A stretch of DNA of 64,000 nucleotides from Chloranthus sessilifolius (taxonomy: Eukaryota > Streptophyta > Magnoliopsida > Chloranthales > Chloranthaceae). Both the position numbers and the translations under genes were made by a program. Location: contig CM037596.1 of the NCBI GenBank assembly GCA_021018995.1, forward strand, positions 89,039,184 through 89,103,183. Reading direction: 5' to 3'. Each line of letters opens with the position of its first letter. The first letter of the stretch is position 1. Below are positions 47,929 through 60,789 of the stretch, one piece after another. The notes beneath the pieces are model-generated. The model was not told where the DNA came from, made no database searches, and saw only the letters and a program-made list of their open reading frames with translations.

Positions 47929-48272
47929 CATTAAACCCAACATCTTATACATGATGGAGTCTAAGAAGGTATTAGACCCAAAATCTTGTGCTTGATGGAA
48001 TCTTACTAAACAAGATTAAGGAGCATTAAACCCAACATCTTGTACATGATGGAGTCTAAGAAGGTATTAGACCCAACATCTTGTGTAAGATGGAGTCTAA
48101 CTAAACAAGAGTATGATGAGCATGACTAAGCCCAGCGTCTTGAGCGGGACGGAGTTTAACATGCAATAAATGATATGATTCATTAGACCCAACGTCTTGA
48201 GCATGATGGAGTCTAACTAAACAAGTGATAAGCATGATTACGACCCAACGTCTTGAGCAGGACAAATTCTAA
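47929..48272. repeat. Hairpin tandem repeat with covarying stem, LTR A
   Basis: Seven units of about 45-58 bases each contain a TTAGAC..GTCTAA outer stem and a 4-base inner stem. The inner stem is CATC:GATG in some units and CGTC:GACG in others (compare 47940-47954 with 48135-48152), with CGTC:GATG intermediates. The spacer is TTAAACAAG-like text. Confidence 0.8.
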
Positions 48273-48854
48273 CGTGCATTAAATGATAAGAAAGATGAAA
48301 TTAAAAGAAATGATGCATTCATGTAATATTGATATATAAATATATATTTATGTTTAGTTTATTTCAGCTTATTGAGATTATACATGCCACATGCACACAC
48401 ACTTGAAATATATCAAAATGTTCATATGTCCATGATTAATATTTTATGCTTCGATGAAATATATGTCTGGTTCATACAACTATAAACTTACACCCCTTGT
48501 TGATGTGGGTGACCAGATGAGACAGGTGTCACCGATGACAACATATGGGTCTATGGTGATGAGACTGCATGTAGTGCTCAAGAAATTAGACTTAATGGCG
48601 ATGACGGATTCGTGGCCAAATTATCTGTTTTCCTTTCTAGTTATTATTAGTGGTTTTAAATAAATGAGACATTGATTAGTTAATATTTTATCAAAACTAT
48701 TTAAGCATTAATCATGTTGGACTTGTTATTGGAATAAGAACATTATCATAAGTTTTATTTTGATTAATTAATATTTTAAAGAAATTTTATCTTCCACTAT
48801 TTAAGATATTTTTATCGCCTTAATGTTTCTATGATTCACGATACGAAGGAACGG

Positions 48855-51745
48855 TAGGGTGCACGGAAGGGTGCCATTCTTAAACTCTTTGCCCCTTTGG
48901 ATGAACCGACATTTAAATTTAAGGGTGCACGGAAGGGTGCCATTCTTAAACTCTTTGCTTTGTTGGAAGCCAAGAAAAAGTGGGGAGATATATCATCGAT
49001 TCTTCTTATAAATGAATTTACAGGAGTTTTTTCGGATGAGGTGACGGGTTTGCCACCGAGTAGGGAAGTTGAATTTCAGATTGAGCTCGTACCTGGCACT
49101 GGACCGATAGCCAAGACTCCTTACAAGATGACGCCTGTATAACTATCAAAATTGAAAAAATAGTTATAGGAACTACAAGATAAGGGTTTTATTAGAAGGA
49201 GTCAGTCACCATGGGGTGCTCCTATTTAATTTGTGAAGAAGGATGGTTCTTAGAGGCTGGGCATTGATTACCGACAGTTGAACCAAGCGACGATTAAGAA
49301 CAAGTATCCATTATCATGGATCGATATTCTATTTGATCAATTGCAAGGTGCACAATATTTCTCTAAGATCGACCTAAGATCTGGAAATCACCAGTTGATG
49401 GACAGTTTGAATTTTGAGTAATGCCTTTCGGATTGACTAATGCCCCTGCAATCTTTATGGACCTGATGAACCATATTTTCAAGCCCTTTTTGGATCAGTT
49501 TGTGGTGGTTTTCGTCGATGACATCCTGATCTACTCCAAGTCCAAAGAAGAATACGCCAAGCACTTAAAAATCATCTTACAAGCCCTCTTGAGCCACCAG
49601 CTGTATGCTAAGATGAGTAAATGCGAATTCTGAATGCATGAAGTGGCATTTCTGGGCCACAAAATTTCTGAGGCAGGGATTACTATTGATCCTGCTAAGG
49701 TTGATGCCATTGTGAATTGGGTGAGTCCCAAAAGTGTTACTGAAGTACGAAGTTTTCTTGGCTTAATAGGTTACTATAGAAGGTTCGTGGAAGGTTTCTC
49801 AAAGATCTCAGGACCTCTTACCAATCTGACCAAGAAGAATGTGAAATTCATTTGGACCGATGAGTGCGAGAAGAGCTTTCTCGAGTTGAGAAAAATGTTG
49901 ACTACTGCTCCCATTCTAGTGATACCTTCTGCCAGTGACGGTTTCACTGTTAATACTGATGCGTCGTATAAAGGACTAGGTGGTGTCCTGATATAGAATG
50001 AGAGAGTTATAGCTTATAGATCCAGGCAGTTAAAGGAACATAAAAAGAATTACCCTAGGCACGATCTAGAATTGGCTGCTTTCATATTCGTGCTAAAGAT
50101 CTAAAGATATTACCTGTATAGAAAGAAATTCATCATCTCCACGGATCATCAAAGTCTTAAATATCTTTTTACTTAGAAAGACTTGAATATGAGATAGAGA
50201 AGATGGTTGGAATTTTTGATCGATTATGATTGCGAGATCAAGTATCATCTGGGAAAGGCTAATGTTATTGTTGATGCCCTCAGCAGATTTGTTTCAGAAC
50301 AGGTGATTCGACCAAGGGCATTGCTTTCACACATTGTCATCACCCCTTCATTACTTGATCAAGTCAGGAAACTATAACTTGAAGATCCTACCCTTTTAAA
50401 ACTGAAGGACAGTGGGAAGTCAGAAATTACTGTCAGGGATGATGGGATGATATTATTCCAGGGACACTACTGTATACCTGATAATTTAAAATTAAAATAG
50501 GAGATCTTGGACGAAGCCCATAAATCTAAATTCTCTATTCACCTTGGGAATAATAAGATGTATAAAGGATTAAAGAAAAATTATTGGTGGAATGATATGA
50601 AGAGAGAGATCGCTGACTACGTGGCAAGGTTTCTCACATGCCAACAAGCCAAAGCTAAACACTAGAAACTACATGGGTTACTTCGGCCACTACCGATTCC
50701 AAGTTGGAAATGGGAGAGTATTGGTATGGATTTCATCACCAGGTTGCCGAGACCCTGAAGAGGAACGATGCTATTTGGGTTGTGGTCGATCGATTGACTA
50801 AATCCGCACATTTTATTCTATATCGCATGACTTATTCAGCTTCTCAGTTGGCAGAAATTTACATTCGAGAGATTGTCATATTGCATGTTGTACCTGCTGA
50901 TATTGTATCTGATAGAGACCCTCATTTTACGTCGAGATTTTGGCAAAAATTTCAAAATGGGATGGGATCTAAGTTAAAATTTAGCTCCGCTTTTCATCCC
51001 CAGATTAATGGGCAGATCGAAAGACTGAATCAATTGTTAGAGGACATACTTCATGCTTGTGTACTAGACTTTGGAGATAATTGGGACGAACATCTATCCC
51101 TCGTGGAGTTCACTTATAACAACAGTTATCAGTCTACTATACAGATGGCCCCATATGAAGCCTTGTATGGGAGAAGTCGTAGAACTCTATTATGTTGGGA
51201 TGAGGTCAGTGTGAGAAGTTTACTCTGACCTCAAATTGTTGAAGACATGTCCAAACAAGTTTAGTTAATCTGAGAACGAAGGCGAACCGCACAGAGCAAG
51301 TAGAAGAGCTACGCTGATTTGAAGCGTAGGAATTAGGATCTGATTGAAGAGGATAAAGTCTTTGTGAAAATTTCTCCTATGAAAGGAGTAATGAGATTCG
51401 GGCATATTGAGTCAAGCTACCACCAAAGTTTGCTGATGTGCACAATATTTTTCGCATATCCATATTAAAGAAATACGTGGCAAACCCTACTCACGTTAAC
51501 GACTGGGAACCCTTAGAGGTTTATAAGGATATGTCCGTTGTGGAGGTGCCTATTTAGATTGTTGACCGGAAAGAAAAAATCTTGAGGAATAAAGTTATAC
51601 CACTAATCCTTATAATTTGGCAGCATCACTCTCGCGAGCAAGCCACTTGGAAGCGCGAGGATGTTAACAAGAGGGACTACCCCCATCTCTTCTAGTGAGG
51701 TATGACTCAATTTCGAGTACGAAATTTTTTATAAGTAGAGAAGAA
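48855..51745 (+). pseudogene. Tekay-2 internal region 1: RT, RNase H, integrase remains
   Basis: RT begins near 48960 (REVEFQIELVPGTGPIAKTPYK) with [10 protein letters not shown] and [12 protein letters not shown] at 49421-49550. RNase H lies at about 49930-50290. The integrase zinc region and core lie at about 50450-51230 (IWVVVDRLTKSAHF, SDRDPHFTSRFWQKF). A chromodomain-like tail reaches 51700. The order and phrases are Tekay/Del-type. A short segment at the left edge, next to LTR A, is directly repeated. Many breaks are present. Confidence 0.85.
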
Positions 51746-52528
51746 TGTTATGATCTAAATTTTATGACTTTGACACACCTAAAATATCTGTATGTACTTA
51801 ATATCATATTCCCCTCATGCCGTGACTTTTCAAAAGGTTTTAACTAAAAATATATGTTTTGGTTTTCCAAGCTTTTATATTTATGTCCGTCATTTATGGA
51901 CACAAGTTATGGGATAGCCTACTAGTTAAATGCTTTAAGTTCCAGATAAGAGATCTAGGGGTCAAACCCTGTTATGTGTGTTCTAAACCTCTATTTTTGA
52001 CCTTGAGGTAAAAACCTATACACTCTTTCTTGGTGTGTTAGCCTAACACCAGATAATTTCTAAAATATTATAAATAAGTGTCTTATGGAGAACCCTAAAT
52101 TCTAATCTCATTCAAAGTTCTTCTTAAGAATAGAGCCATCAGAAATCCTAGAGACCTTAGAGAAGAAATTCTAGATCTACCTTTCTAGAATCTTTGTTTT
52201 GAAAGATCGACGAGACGTTGGCGTATATTCTCAAGTGGCCTTCACCTCCTGCTAGAATCATTATCATTGTTGGGATCTTAATCTAATCATGGTGGTACGA
52301 TCGATCTAAGTATGGAGAAATCATGCTTTCCATTCAACTTAAAATATTGACTTTTCAATAGATTTTTATGTAAATTAGTGAATTTATTTCATGAATAATG
52401 GATGGATGATTAAATGAATACATGCTATGATTGGTGAACCTTAATGTTGATAATTTAAATTAAGAAGAAGACGGTTGAAATCCCACCAGGTGATTTGATG
52501 TATTTTGATGTGTGCTCACAGAATTATG

Positions 52529-52963
52529 TCAATCGATTGAGATTGAGAATTCAATCGATTGAGAAATCAATAGATTGAGCCGGACTCAATAGATTAAGAC
52601 TGGACACAAAATTATATTAATCAATTGATGATTGGATGTCAATCGATTGAGGATTAAATGATAGTATTTCAGAAAAAATACATAGAATTATGTCAATTGA
52701 TTGACTCTTGGATGTTAATCGATTGAGGGTGAACATTAAATAGTAACAGATAAAATCTCAATGGATTGAGTAAAACTCAATAGATTGAGCATGGGCATGG
52801 ATTTATATCAATGGATTGAGAAATCAATCCATTAAGCATGAATAGTATTCAATGGATTGAGAAATCAATCCATTGAGCATGAATAGTATTCAATGGATTA
52901 AGAGCTCAATAGATTGAGCTAAAATCAATAGATTGAGCCTAAATATGAACTCAATAGATTGAG
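52529..52963. repeat. TCAATNGATTGA palindrome array, LTR B
   Basis: About 16 exact or near copies occur, longer than the LTR A array by roughly 150 bases. The difference is in unit number, as expected of a tandem array that gains and loses copies. Confidence 0.88.
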
Positions 52964-53231
52964 TGTGAATAGTTAAGTTCTATATTCAGTTCTTCTCATA
53001 ACAGTATCATTAAATATCAATGTTTATATACTATGATCGTATGATATGCACTGTAATATTTATACACCATGATTGTGTACACTTTAATATTTATGTACCA
53101 TGATTAAATTCACTTAAATGCTTATGTATTATGATATCACTCTCATGCACTTTACATGTTCCATGATAATCTATATAATGCACAATCAAGACACGTAAAA
53201 TAGGATGAAATGTCAAGCCATAATCAACGAG

Positions 53232-53574
53232 CATTAGGCCCAACATCTTATATATGATAGAGTCTAAGAAGGTATTAGACCCAATATCTTGTGCTTGATG
53301 GAGTCTAACTAAACACGATTAAGGAGTATTAGACCCAACATCTTGTACATGATGGAGTCTAAGAAGGTACTAGACCCAACATCTTGTGTAAGATGGAGTC
53401 TAACTAAACAAGAGTATAATGAGCATAATTAAGTCCAACGTCTTGAGCGGGACGGAGTTTGATAATAAATTATATAATTCATTATACCCAACGTCTTGAG
53501 CATGACGGAGTCTAACTAAACAAGTGATAAGCATGATTACGACTCAATGTCTTGAGCGGGACGAAGTCTAACGT
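53232..53574. repeat. Hairpin tandem repeat, LTR B
   Basis: The counterpart of 47929-48272, with about seven units and both CATC:GATG and CGTC:GACG inner stems. Confidence 0.78.
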
Positions 53575-54200
53575 GCATTAAATGACAAGAAATATGAAAT
53601 TAAAAGAAATGATGCATTCATGTAATGTTGATATATATATATATTTATTTAGTTCATTTCAACTTATTGAGATTATACATGTGACATGCACACACACTTG
53701 AAATATACTGAAATATTTATATGGCCCTGATTAATATTTTATGCTTCGATAGATTACATGTCTGGTTCATAAAAGTGTAAACTTACACCCCTTGTTGATG
53801 TGGGTGACCAGATGAGACAGGTGTCATCAATGACAACGTATGGGTCTATGACGATAAGACTGCACGTGGTGCTCAAGAAATTAGACTGAATGGCAATGAT
53901 GGCTTCGTGGCCTAATTATTTATTTTCCTTTCTAGTTATTATTAGTGTTTTTAAATAAATGAGACATTGATTTGTTAATATTTTATCAAAACTGTTTAAG
54001 CTTTAGTCATGTTGAACTTGTTATTGGAATATGAACATTATCATGAGTGCTATTTTGATTAATTAATGTTTTAAAAAAAATTTATCTTCCGCTGTTTAAG
54101 GTGCTTTTATCACCTTAATATGTTTTCTATGGTTCACGATATAAAAGTACGGCCTAAGATTCTACAATCAAGAGATTGTGAGATCTCGGGTCGCTAAAGT

Positions 54201-54213
54201 TGGTATCATAGCC
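54201..54213 (+). other. Primer-binding site after Tekay-2 LTR B
   Basis: TGGTATCATAGCC resembles the initiator-Met-tRNA primer site TGGTATCAGAGC with one base changed. It lies about 30 bases after the LTR end. Confidence 0.8.
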
Positions 54214-57200
54214 TAAGGTTGATTCTTACGTCGAGAACATGTGAAACTAAAGTCTAATGTGGGTTTGATCAATTTTTTTCGAAAATATTTTCAAATAAAA
54301 AAATAAAATGAATGAACATATTTTCAGAAATTAACATGAACTTTTACATTGAAAGATAATCTTTATGCTAGATAATTTAAATCGTGGTGTGTCTTAGATG
54401 CCCGGGTTCGATATTGATCGATGGTCTATTCGCTCATGTACTTTTGGATTCGGGTGCTTCCCATTCATTCGTATCCTTGAATTTCTCTAAGCATATTGAT
54501 AAAGACTCATCTCCTATGAGCATTCATTTGATTATAGTAACTCCTCTGAGGAAAAGTGTGCTTGCTGACAGAGTGTATCCTCGATGTTCTGTCAAGATTG
54601 GAACCCATGCATTAGTTGTCGATCTAATTGAATTAGACTTCGAAGATTTCGATGTTATCCTAGGGATGGATTGGCTCGCTGAATCTCATACGACCCTTGA
54701 TTGTTTCACCAAGACCGTGATTTTTACCCCTTTGGATGGACGGACGTTTAAATTCAAGGGTGCATAGAAGGGTGCCATTCCGAAACTCTTTGCTTTGTTG
54801 GAAGCCGACGAAAAGCGGGGAGATATATCATCGATTTCTGTTGTTAATGAATTTACAGGAGTTTTTTCGGATCAGGTGATGGGTTTGCCATCAAGTAGGG
54901 AAGTCGAATTTTAGATTGAGCTCGTACCTGGCACTGCACCGATAGCCAAGACTCCTTACAAGATGGCGCCGGCAGAACTATCAGCATTTAAGAAATAGTT
55001 ACAGGAACTATAAGATAAGGGCATTATTAGAAGGAGCTAGTCACCATGGGGAGCTCCTATTTTATTTGTGAAGAACGACGATTCTCAATGGCTGTGCATT
55101 GATTACCGACAGTTGAACCAAGTGACGATTAAGAATAAGTATCCATTGCAACAGATCGATGTTCTATTTGATCAACTGCAAGGAGCATGATATTTCTCTA
55201 AGATTGACCTGAGATCTGGATATCACCAGTTGAGAGTGAGGGATTCTGATGTAGATAAAATGGCATTCAATACGAGGTATGGGCAGTTTGAATTTTTAGT
55301 AATGCCTTTCGGATTGACTAATGCCCCTGTAATCTTTATGGACCTGATGAACCGTATTTTCTAGCCCTATTTAGATCAGTTTGTCGTGATTTTCGTCGAT
55401 GACATCCTGATCTACTCCAAGTCCGAAGAAGAACACGCCAAGCACTTGAAAATCATCTTACAAACCCTCTTGGACAATCAGTTGTATGTTAAGACGAGTA
55501 AATGCGAATTCTGAATGCGTGAAGTGGAATTTCTGGGCCACAAAATTTTTGAAGCAGGGATTACTATTGATCCTGCTAAGATTGATGCCATTGTGAATTG
55601 GGCGAGTCCCAAAAGTGTTACTGAAGTATGAAGTTTTCTTGGTTTAGCAGGTTACTCTAGAAGGTTCGTGAAAGGTTTCTCAAAGATCTCAGGACCACAT
55701 ACCGAGCTGACCAAGAAGAATGTGAAATTCATTTGGACCAATGAGTGCGAGAAGAGCTTTCTCGAGTTGAAGAAAAGGTTGACTACTGCTCCAATTCTAG
55801 TGATACCTTCTGGCAGTGATGGTTTTACCATCAATACCGATGCATCGTATAAAGGACTAAGTGGTGTCCTGATGCAGAATAAGAGAGTTGTAGCTTACGG
55901 ATCCAGGCAGTTAAAGGAACATGAAAAAAATTACCCTACGCACGATCTAGAATTGGTTGTTATCATATTCATGCTAAAGATATGGAGACATTACCTGTAT
56001 GGAGAGAAATTCATCATCTCCACGGATCATTAATGTCTTAAATATCTTTTTACTCAAAAAGACTTGAATATGAGATAAAGAAGATGGTTGGAATTCCTGA
56101 TCGATTATGATTGCAAGATCAAGTACCATCAGGAAAAGGCTAATATTGTTGTTGATGCCCTCAGCAGATTCGTTCCAAAACAGGTGATTCGACTAACGGC
56201 ATTGCTTTCACACATTGTCATCACCTCTTCATTATTTGATCGAATCAAGAAACTATAACTTGAAGATCCTACCCTTTTGAAACTGAAGGACAATGGGAAG
56301 TCAGAAATTACTGTTAGGGATGATGGGATGATACTGTTCCAGGGACGCTACTGTGTACCTGATAATATAGAATTGAAATGGGAGATCTTGGATGAAGCCC
56401 ATAATTCTAAATGCTTTATTCACCCTGGGAACAATAAGATGTATAAAGGATTGAAAAAAAATTACTGGTCGAATGATATGAAGAGAGAGATCGCTAACTA
56501 CGTGGCAAGGTGTGTCAGATGCCAATAAGTCAAAGCTGAACACCAGAAACCACCTGGGTTACTTCAGCCACTGCCGATTTCGAGTTGGAATGGGAGAGTA
56601 TTGGTATGGATTTCATCACCGAATTGTCGAGAACCCTGAAGAGGAATGACGCTATTTGGGTTGTGATCGATAGATTGACTAAATCGGCTCATTTTATTCC
56701 ATACTGCATGACCTATTTAGCTTCTCAGTTGGTGGATATCTACATTCGAGAGATTGTCAGATTGCATGGGGTACCTGCTGATATTGTATCTGATAGAAAC
56801 CCTCATTTCACGTCGAGATTTTGGATAAAATTTCAAGATGGGATGGGGTCTAAGTTAAAATTTAGCTCTGCTTTTCATTCCCAGACTAATGGGAAGACCG
56901 AAAGACTGAATCAAGTGTTAGAGGAAATGCTTTACGCTTGTGTACTTGACTTTTGAGGCAATTGGGACGAACATCTATCTCTCGCGGAGTTTGCTTATAA
57001 TAACAGTTACTAGTCCACTATAGAGATGGCCCCGTATGAAGCCTTGTATGGGAGAAGTTGTAGAACTCTATTGTTTTGGGATGAGGTCGGTATGAGAAGT
57101 TTACTAGGACCTCAAATTGTTGAAGACACGTCCAAACAAGTTCAATTAATCCAAGAATGAATGCGGACCGCGCAGAGCAGGCAAAAGAGCTACGCTGATT

Positions 57201-57693
57201 TGAAGCGTAGGAATTGGGATCTGATTAAAGGGGATAAAGTCTTCATGAAAATCTCTCCTTTGAAAGGAGTAATGAGATTCAGGCTTAAAGGAAAACTTAG
57301 TCCTAGATTCGTGGGACCATTCGAAGTCTTGAAGAGAATCGGAGAAACCGCATATCGAGTCAATCTACCACCAAAGTTTGCCAATGGGCACAATGTTTTT
57401 CACATATCCATGTTAAAGAAATACGTGGCAAACCCTACTCACGTTATCGACTGGGAACCCTTGGAGGTTTATAAGAATATGTCCATTGTGGAGGTGCCTA
57501 TTCAAATTATTGGCCGAAAAGAATAAATCTTGAGGGATAAAGTTATACCACTGGTCCTTGTGATTTGGCAGCACTACTCTCGCTAGGAAGCCACTTAGGA
57601 GCGCGAGGATATTATCAGGAGGGACTACCACCATCTCTTCTAATGAAGTATGACTCAATTTCGATGACGAAATTTTTTATAAGTAGGAAAGAA
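54214..57693 (+). pseudogene. Tekay-2 internal region 2: protease, RT, RNase H, integrase remains
   Basis: The protease lies at 54384-54767: HVLLDSGASHSFVSLNFSKH with the D-S-G-A active site, then DVILGMDWLAESH. RT, RNase H (about 55800-56170) and the integrase zinc region (about 56380-56530) follow, then the DDE core (56585-56956: IWVVIDRLTKSAHF, FTSRFW) and the C-terminal module and chromodomain-like tail (57161-57650: FEVLKRIGETAYRV, FHISMLKKYVANP). It is more complete than internal region 1. Many breaks are present and gag is not recognisable. Confidence 0.87.
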
Positions 57694-59028
57694 TGCTATA
57701 ATCTGAATTTTATGACTTTGATACACCTAAAATATGTGTATGTGCTTAATATCGTATTCTCCGCATGTCGTGACTTTTCAAAAGGTTTTAACTAAAAATA
57801 TATGTTTTGGTTTTCCAAGCTTTTATATTTATTTTCGTCATTTATGGACACAAGTTATGTGATAGCCTACTGGTTAAATGCTTTAAGTTCTAGATAAGAG
57901 ATTTAGGGATCAAACCTTGTTATGTGTGTTCTAAACCTCTATTTTTAACCTTGAGGTAAAAACCTTTACACTCTTCATTGGTGTTTTAGCTTAACACCAG
58001 ATAATCTCTAAAATATTATAAATAAGTGTCTTACAGAGAACCCTAAATTCTAATCTCATTCAGAGTTCTTCTTAAGAATAGAGCCGTTAGAAACCCTAGA
58101 GTCCTTAGAGAAGAAATTCTAGATCTACTTATCTAGAATTTTTCTTTTAAAGATCGGCGAGACATTGGCGTATATTCTCAAGTGGCCTTCACCTCCTGCT
58201 AGAATTATTATCTTATTGGGATCTTAATCTAATCATGGTGGCACGATCGATCTAGGTATGGCGAAATCATGTTTTCCATTGAACTTAAAATATTGACTTT
58301 TAAATAGATTTTTATGTAAATTAGTGAGTTTATTTCATGAATAATGGATGGATGATTAAATAAATTTATGCTATGATTGGTGATCCTTAATGTTGATAAT
58401 TTTAATTAAGAAGAAGATGGTTTAAATCCCACCATGTGATTTGATATATTTTGATGTGTGCTCACAGAATTATGTCAATCGATTGAGATTGAGAATTCAA
58501 TCGATTGAGAAATTAATAGATTGAGCCGGACTGAATAGATTGAGATTGGGCACAGAATTATGTCAATCAATTGATGATTGGATGCCAATCGATTGAGGAT
58601 TAAATGATTATTTTAAAGAAAATATACAGAATTATGTCAGTCGATTGACTCTTAGATGTTAATCGATTGAGGGTGAATATTAAATGGTAACAGACAAAAT
58701 CTTAATGAATTGAGTAAAACTCAATAAATTAAGCATGAGCATGGATTTATGTCAATGAATTGAGAAATCAATCCATTGAGCATGAATAGTATTTAATGGA
58801 TTGAGAGCTCAATGGATTGAGCTAAAATCAATAGATTGAGCCTAAACATAAACTCAATAGATTGAGTGTGAATAGTTAAGTTCTATATTCAGTTCTTCTC
58901 ATAACAGATTCATTAAATATCAATGTTTATGTACTATGATCGTATGGTATGCATTGTAATGTTTATGCATCATGATTGTGTGCACTTAAATATTTATGTA
59001 TCATGATTAAATTTACTTAAATGCTTAT
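57694..59028 (+). repeat. Tekay-2 LTR C, incomplete
   Basis: It starts TGCTATAATC after a purine tract and matches LTRs A and B for about 1.33 kb, including TATAAATA at 58017 and a TCAATNGATTGA array (58475-58866). Similarity stops at 59028, where Athila sequence begins. Confidence 0.88.
58475..58866. repeat. TCAATNGATTGA palindrome array, LTR C
   Basis: About 14 exact or near copies of the family motif occur, in the same order as in LTR B with small differences. Confidence 0.85.
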
Positions 59029-60559
59029 TGGCACGTTTGCCAATAAACTAGTTAATTGTAGTGCAGCCAAGTTAAAAAGGAATAATCGGAAAATGAATTC
59101 ATCTCATATTTGTTCTTAAGGAAACCTACAAAACCATGTGCATCTAAAACAAGCTGAAGTTTTAACATTCTTCATGAAAAATATGTCAAGAATTTTTGCA
59201 GGAAGCCTTTAATGTGTGATAAATTAGCAACGAGAAGAAACTGTGAAGATACTCTCCAGAAATTGGATGGAAGGCCATACCCTATGAGAATTGGGCCTGA
59301 AAAATTTTCTTTGAGGAGTGTCTTGGCAATTTTTTCTGCTCTAAGGACTAATGGAATCTAATTTTAATCACTAGAAGTCAGGCAAATCCAAATTTAAACA
59401 AGCTCGACAGCATTCATGACATTGAGGACATGAAGTAAGGCCATCCCTTAGACAAGTTGAGCCTAAAATTTCCCCACCTGTAAACTGCCCTTGATACACA
59501 CCATTTGAGCCCTGAAAATCCCAATTTTCTTTGATGAAAAGCAGGAAACTCAAACCCAGAACCCCTTGACCTGTTTCAGTTCACCCTCAATTTGAGAAAT
59601 CAAAAGGAGAAGTGAGGTTAGAGGAGTAAGGTTCGATGTTTGGTTGAAAAGGAAGAAATACAGTCGATGGTGTTGTGGCATTTCAGCCCAAAAAAAAAAA
59701 AAAAAGGAAGGAGAAAGAGAAGTCATTTCATTGAAAGATTGAAAGAAAGAGAAGAAGCTAGCTACTTTAGCTCTGAAAATTCAAGAAGTATATGAAATTG
59801 TGCTGACATGAAAAAGGTTGAGTTGCAAATCACCTCTTTACTTTTACTGATTTCTCAAAGTTTGAATCCCATTCCACCCTTCTTATTCTTTATAAACCTC
59901 ACTCACAAGCCACATTACAACCCAATAAAAAGTCCTTACTGATCTGAAATGGATTGAGCTATCATGTGGAGATGAGGATTTGTTTGATCTATGGTGCAAA
60001 GAATTAGAAAACATCATAAGTTAGAGCAATGCCTATGCTCTTGCTTGCAATCCTATTTGAGGGCTATAACTGCTCTTGAGCTGAGTGATATGGTTTACCC
60101 CCCTTCTCTGTACTAATGAGTGAATAGCCCTAGTGAGATTTGAGTCTGAAACCCAGTTGATGGGGGAAGTATCTGCACAGGATCCTCAAATTGATGGTGA
60201 GTTATGCATGAAATTCCAGAAGAAGTTCCTGCATACAAACTGAGTAATAATGGAGAGATTTCAGTAGACTTTCACATGCCCAAATGGAAATATGAAAGTC
60301 CCCTAATGAATGGACATGATTTGAATTTATTTGATTTGCTTCAATTCTGCTTTAACACGCTGCACTACTATTAACTAAGTTATATTGGAGAAGTTTGTGG
60401 GTACCTTTACTGAAAACCCTCAAGAGACTTCACTCCTCCACTAGGGATCACCTAGGGGTTTAAAAGGGTTGGTGCATGTGCTAAATGCATCTGTGTTCCC
60501 TACGAAAGTGGCATTTTATTTTTCTTTTGAATTCTCCTTTGCTTAGGGACTAGCAAAGC

Positions 60560-60574
60560 TTAGGTTTGGGGGTG
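60560..60574 (+). other. Polypurine tract of the second Athila-like element
   Basis: TTAGGTTTGGGGGTG directly precedes the LTR start TGTTAAGTGG. Confidence 0.85.
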
Positions 60575-60789
60575 TGTTAAGTGGTGAAAAATGCCACTTT
60601 GCACCCTTTAACTTGACCTTTCATGGACCAGCAAGCACACTAATAAGCCTCTGTTGAGTGCATTTTGTAGCTAGCAGGAAAATCTGGTAATAATACAGCA
60701 AACCACTTAAAAATGCCCACAAAGAAGTCAGTTCTCAGCATCATGCAGACCCAGCAACAGAATAAGGTGAAGGAAGCGAGAATAGGTTG

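Larger units (their letters stand above)
46601..48854 (+). repeat. Tekay-2 LTR A
   Basis: It starts TGTTATGATATG directly after the truncated Tat LTR. A TATA box (TATAAATA, 46924-46931) is followed by a leader with AACCCTAAAT. It holds a TCAATNGATTGA array (47381-47663) and a hairpin repeat array (47929-48272). The end meets pol sequence directly. Confidence 0.88.
51746..54170 (+). repeat. Tekay-2 LTR B (shared middle LTR)
   Basis: It starts TGTTATGATC after a purine-rich tract (AGTAGAGAAGAA) and ends near 54166-54170, about 30 bases before the primer site. It carries a TATA box (52069), a TCAATNGATTGA array (52529-52963) and hairpin units (53232-53574). It is the only complete LTR of the array. 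Confidence 0.85.
46601..59028 (+). mobile_element. Tekay/Del-like tandem array ('Tekay-2'): LTR-internal-LTR-internal-LTR, broken
   Basis: Three LTRs begin TGTTATGAT or TGCTATAAT (46601, 51746, 57694), separated by two internal regions with the same pol order. The first internal region starts in RT and the second in the protease, and gag is not recognisable in either. This layout usually comes from unequal crossing-over between LTRs of copies of one family. LTRs A and B differ at roughly 6-8% of sites by eye, so several million years. Each internal copy has many breaks (ten or more). The last LTR is incomplete, ending at an Athila fragment. Confidence 0.88.
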
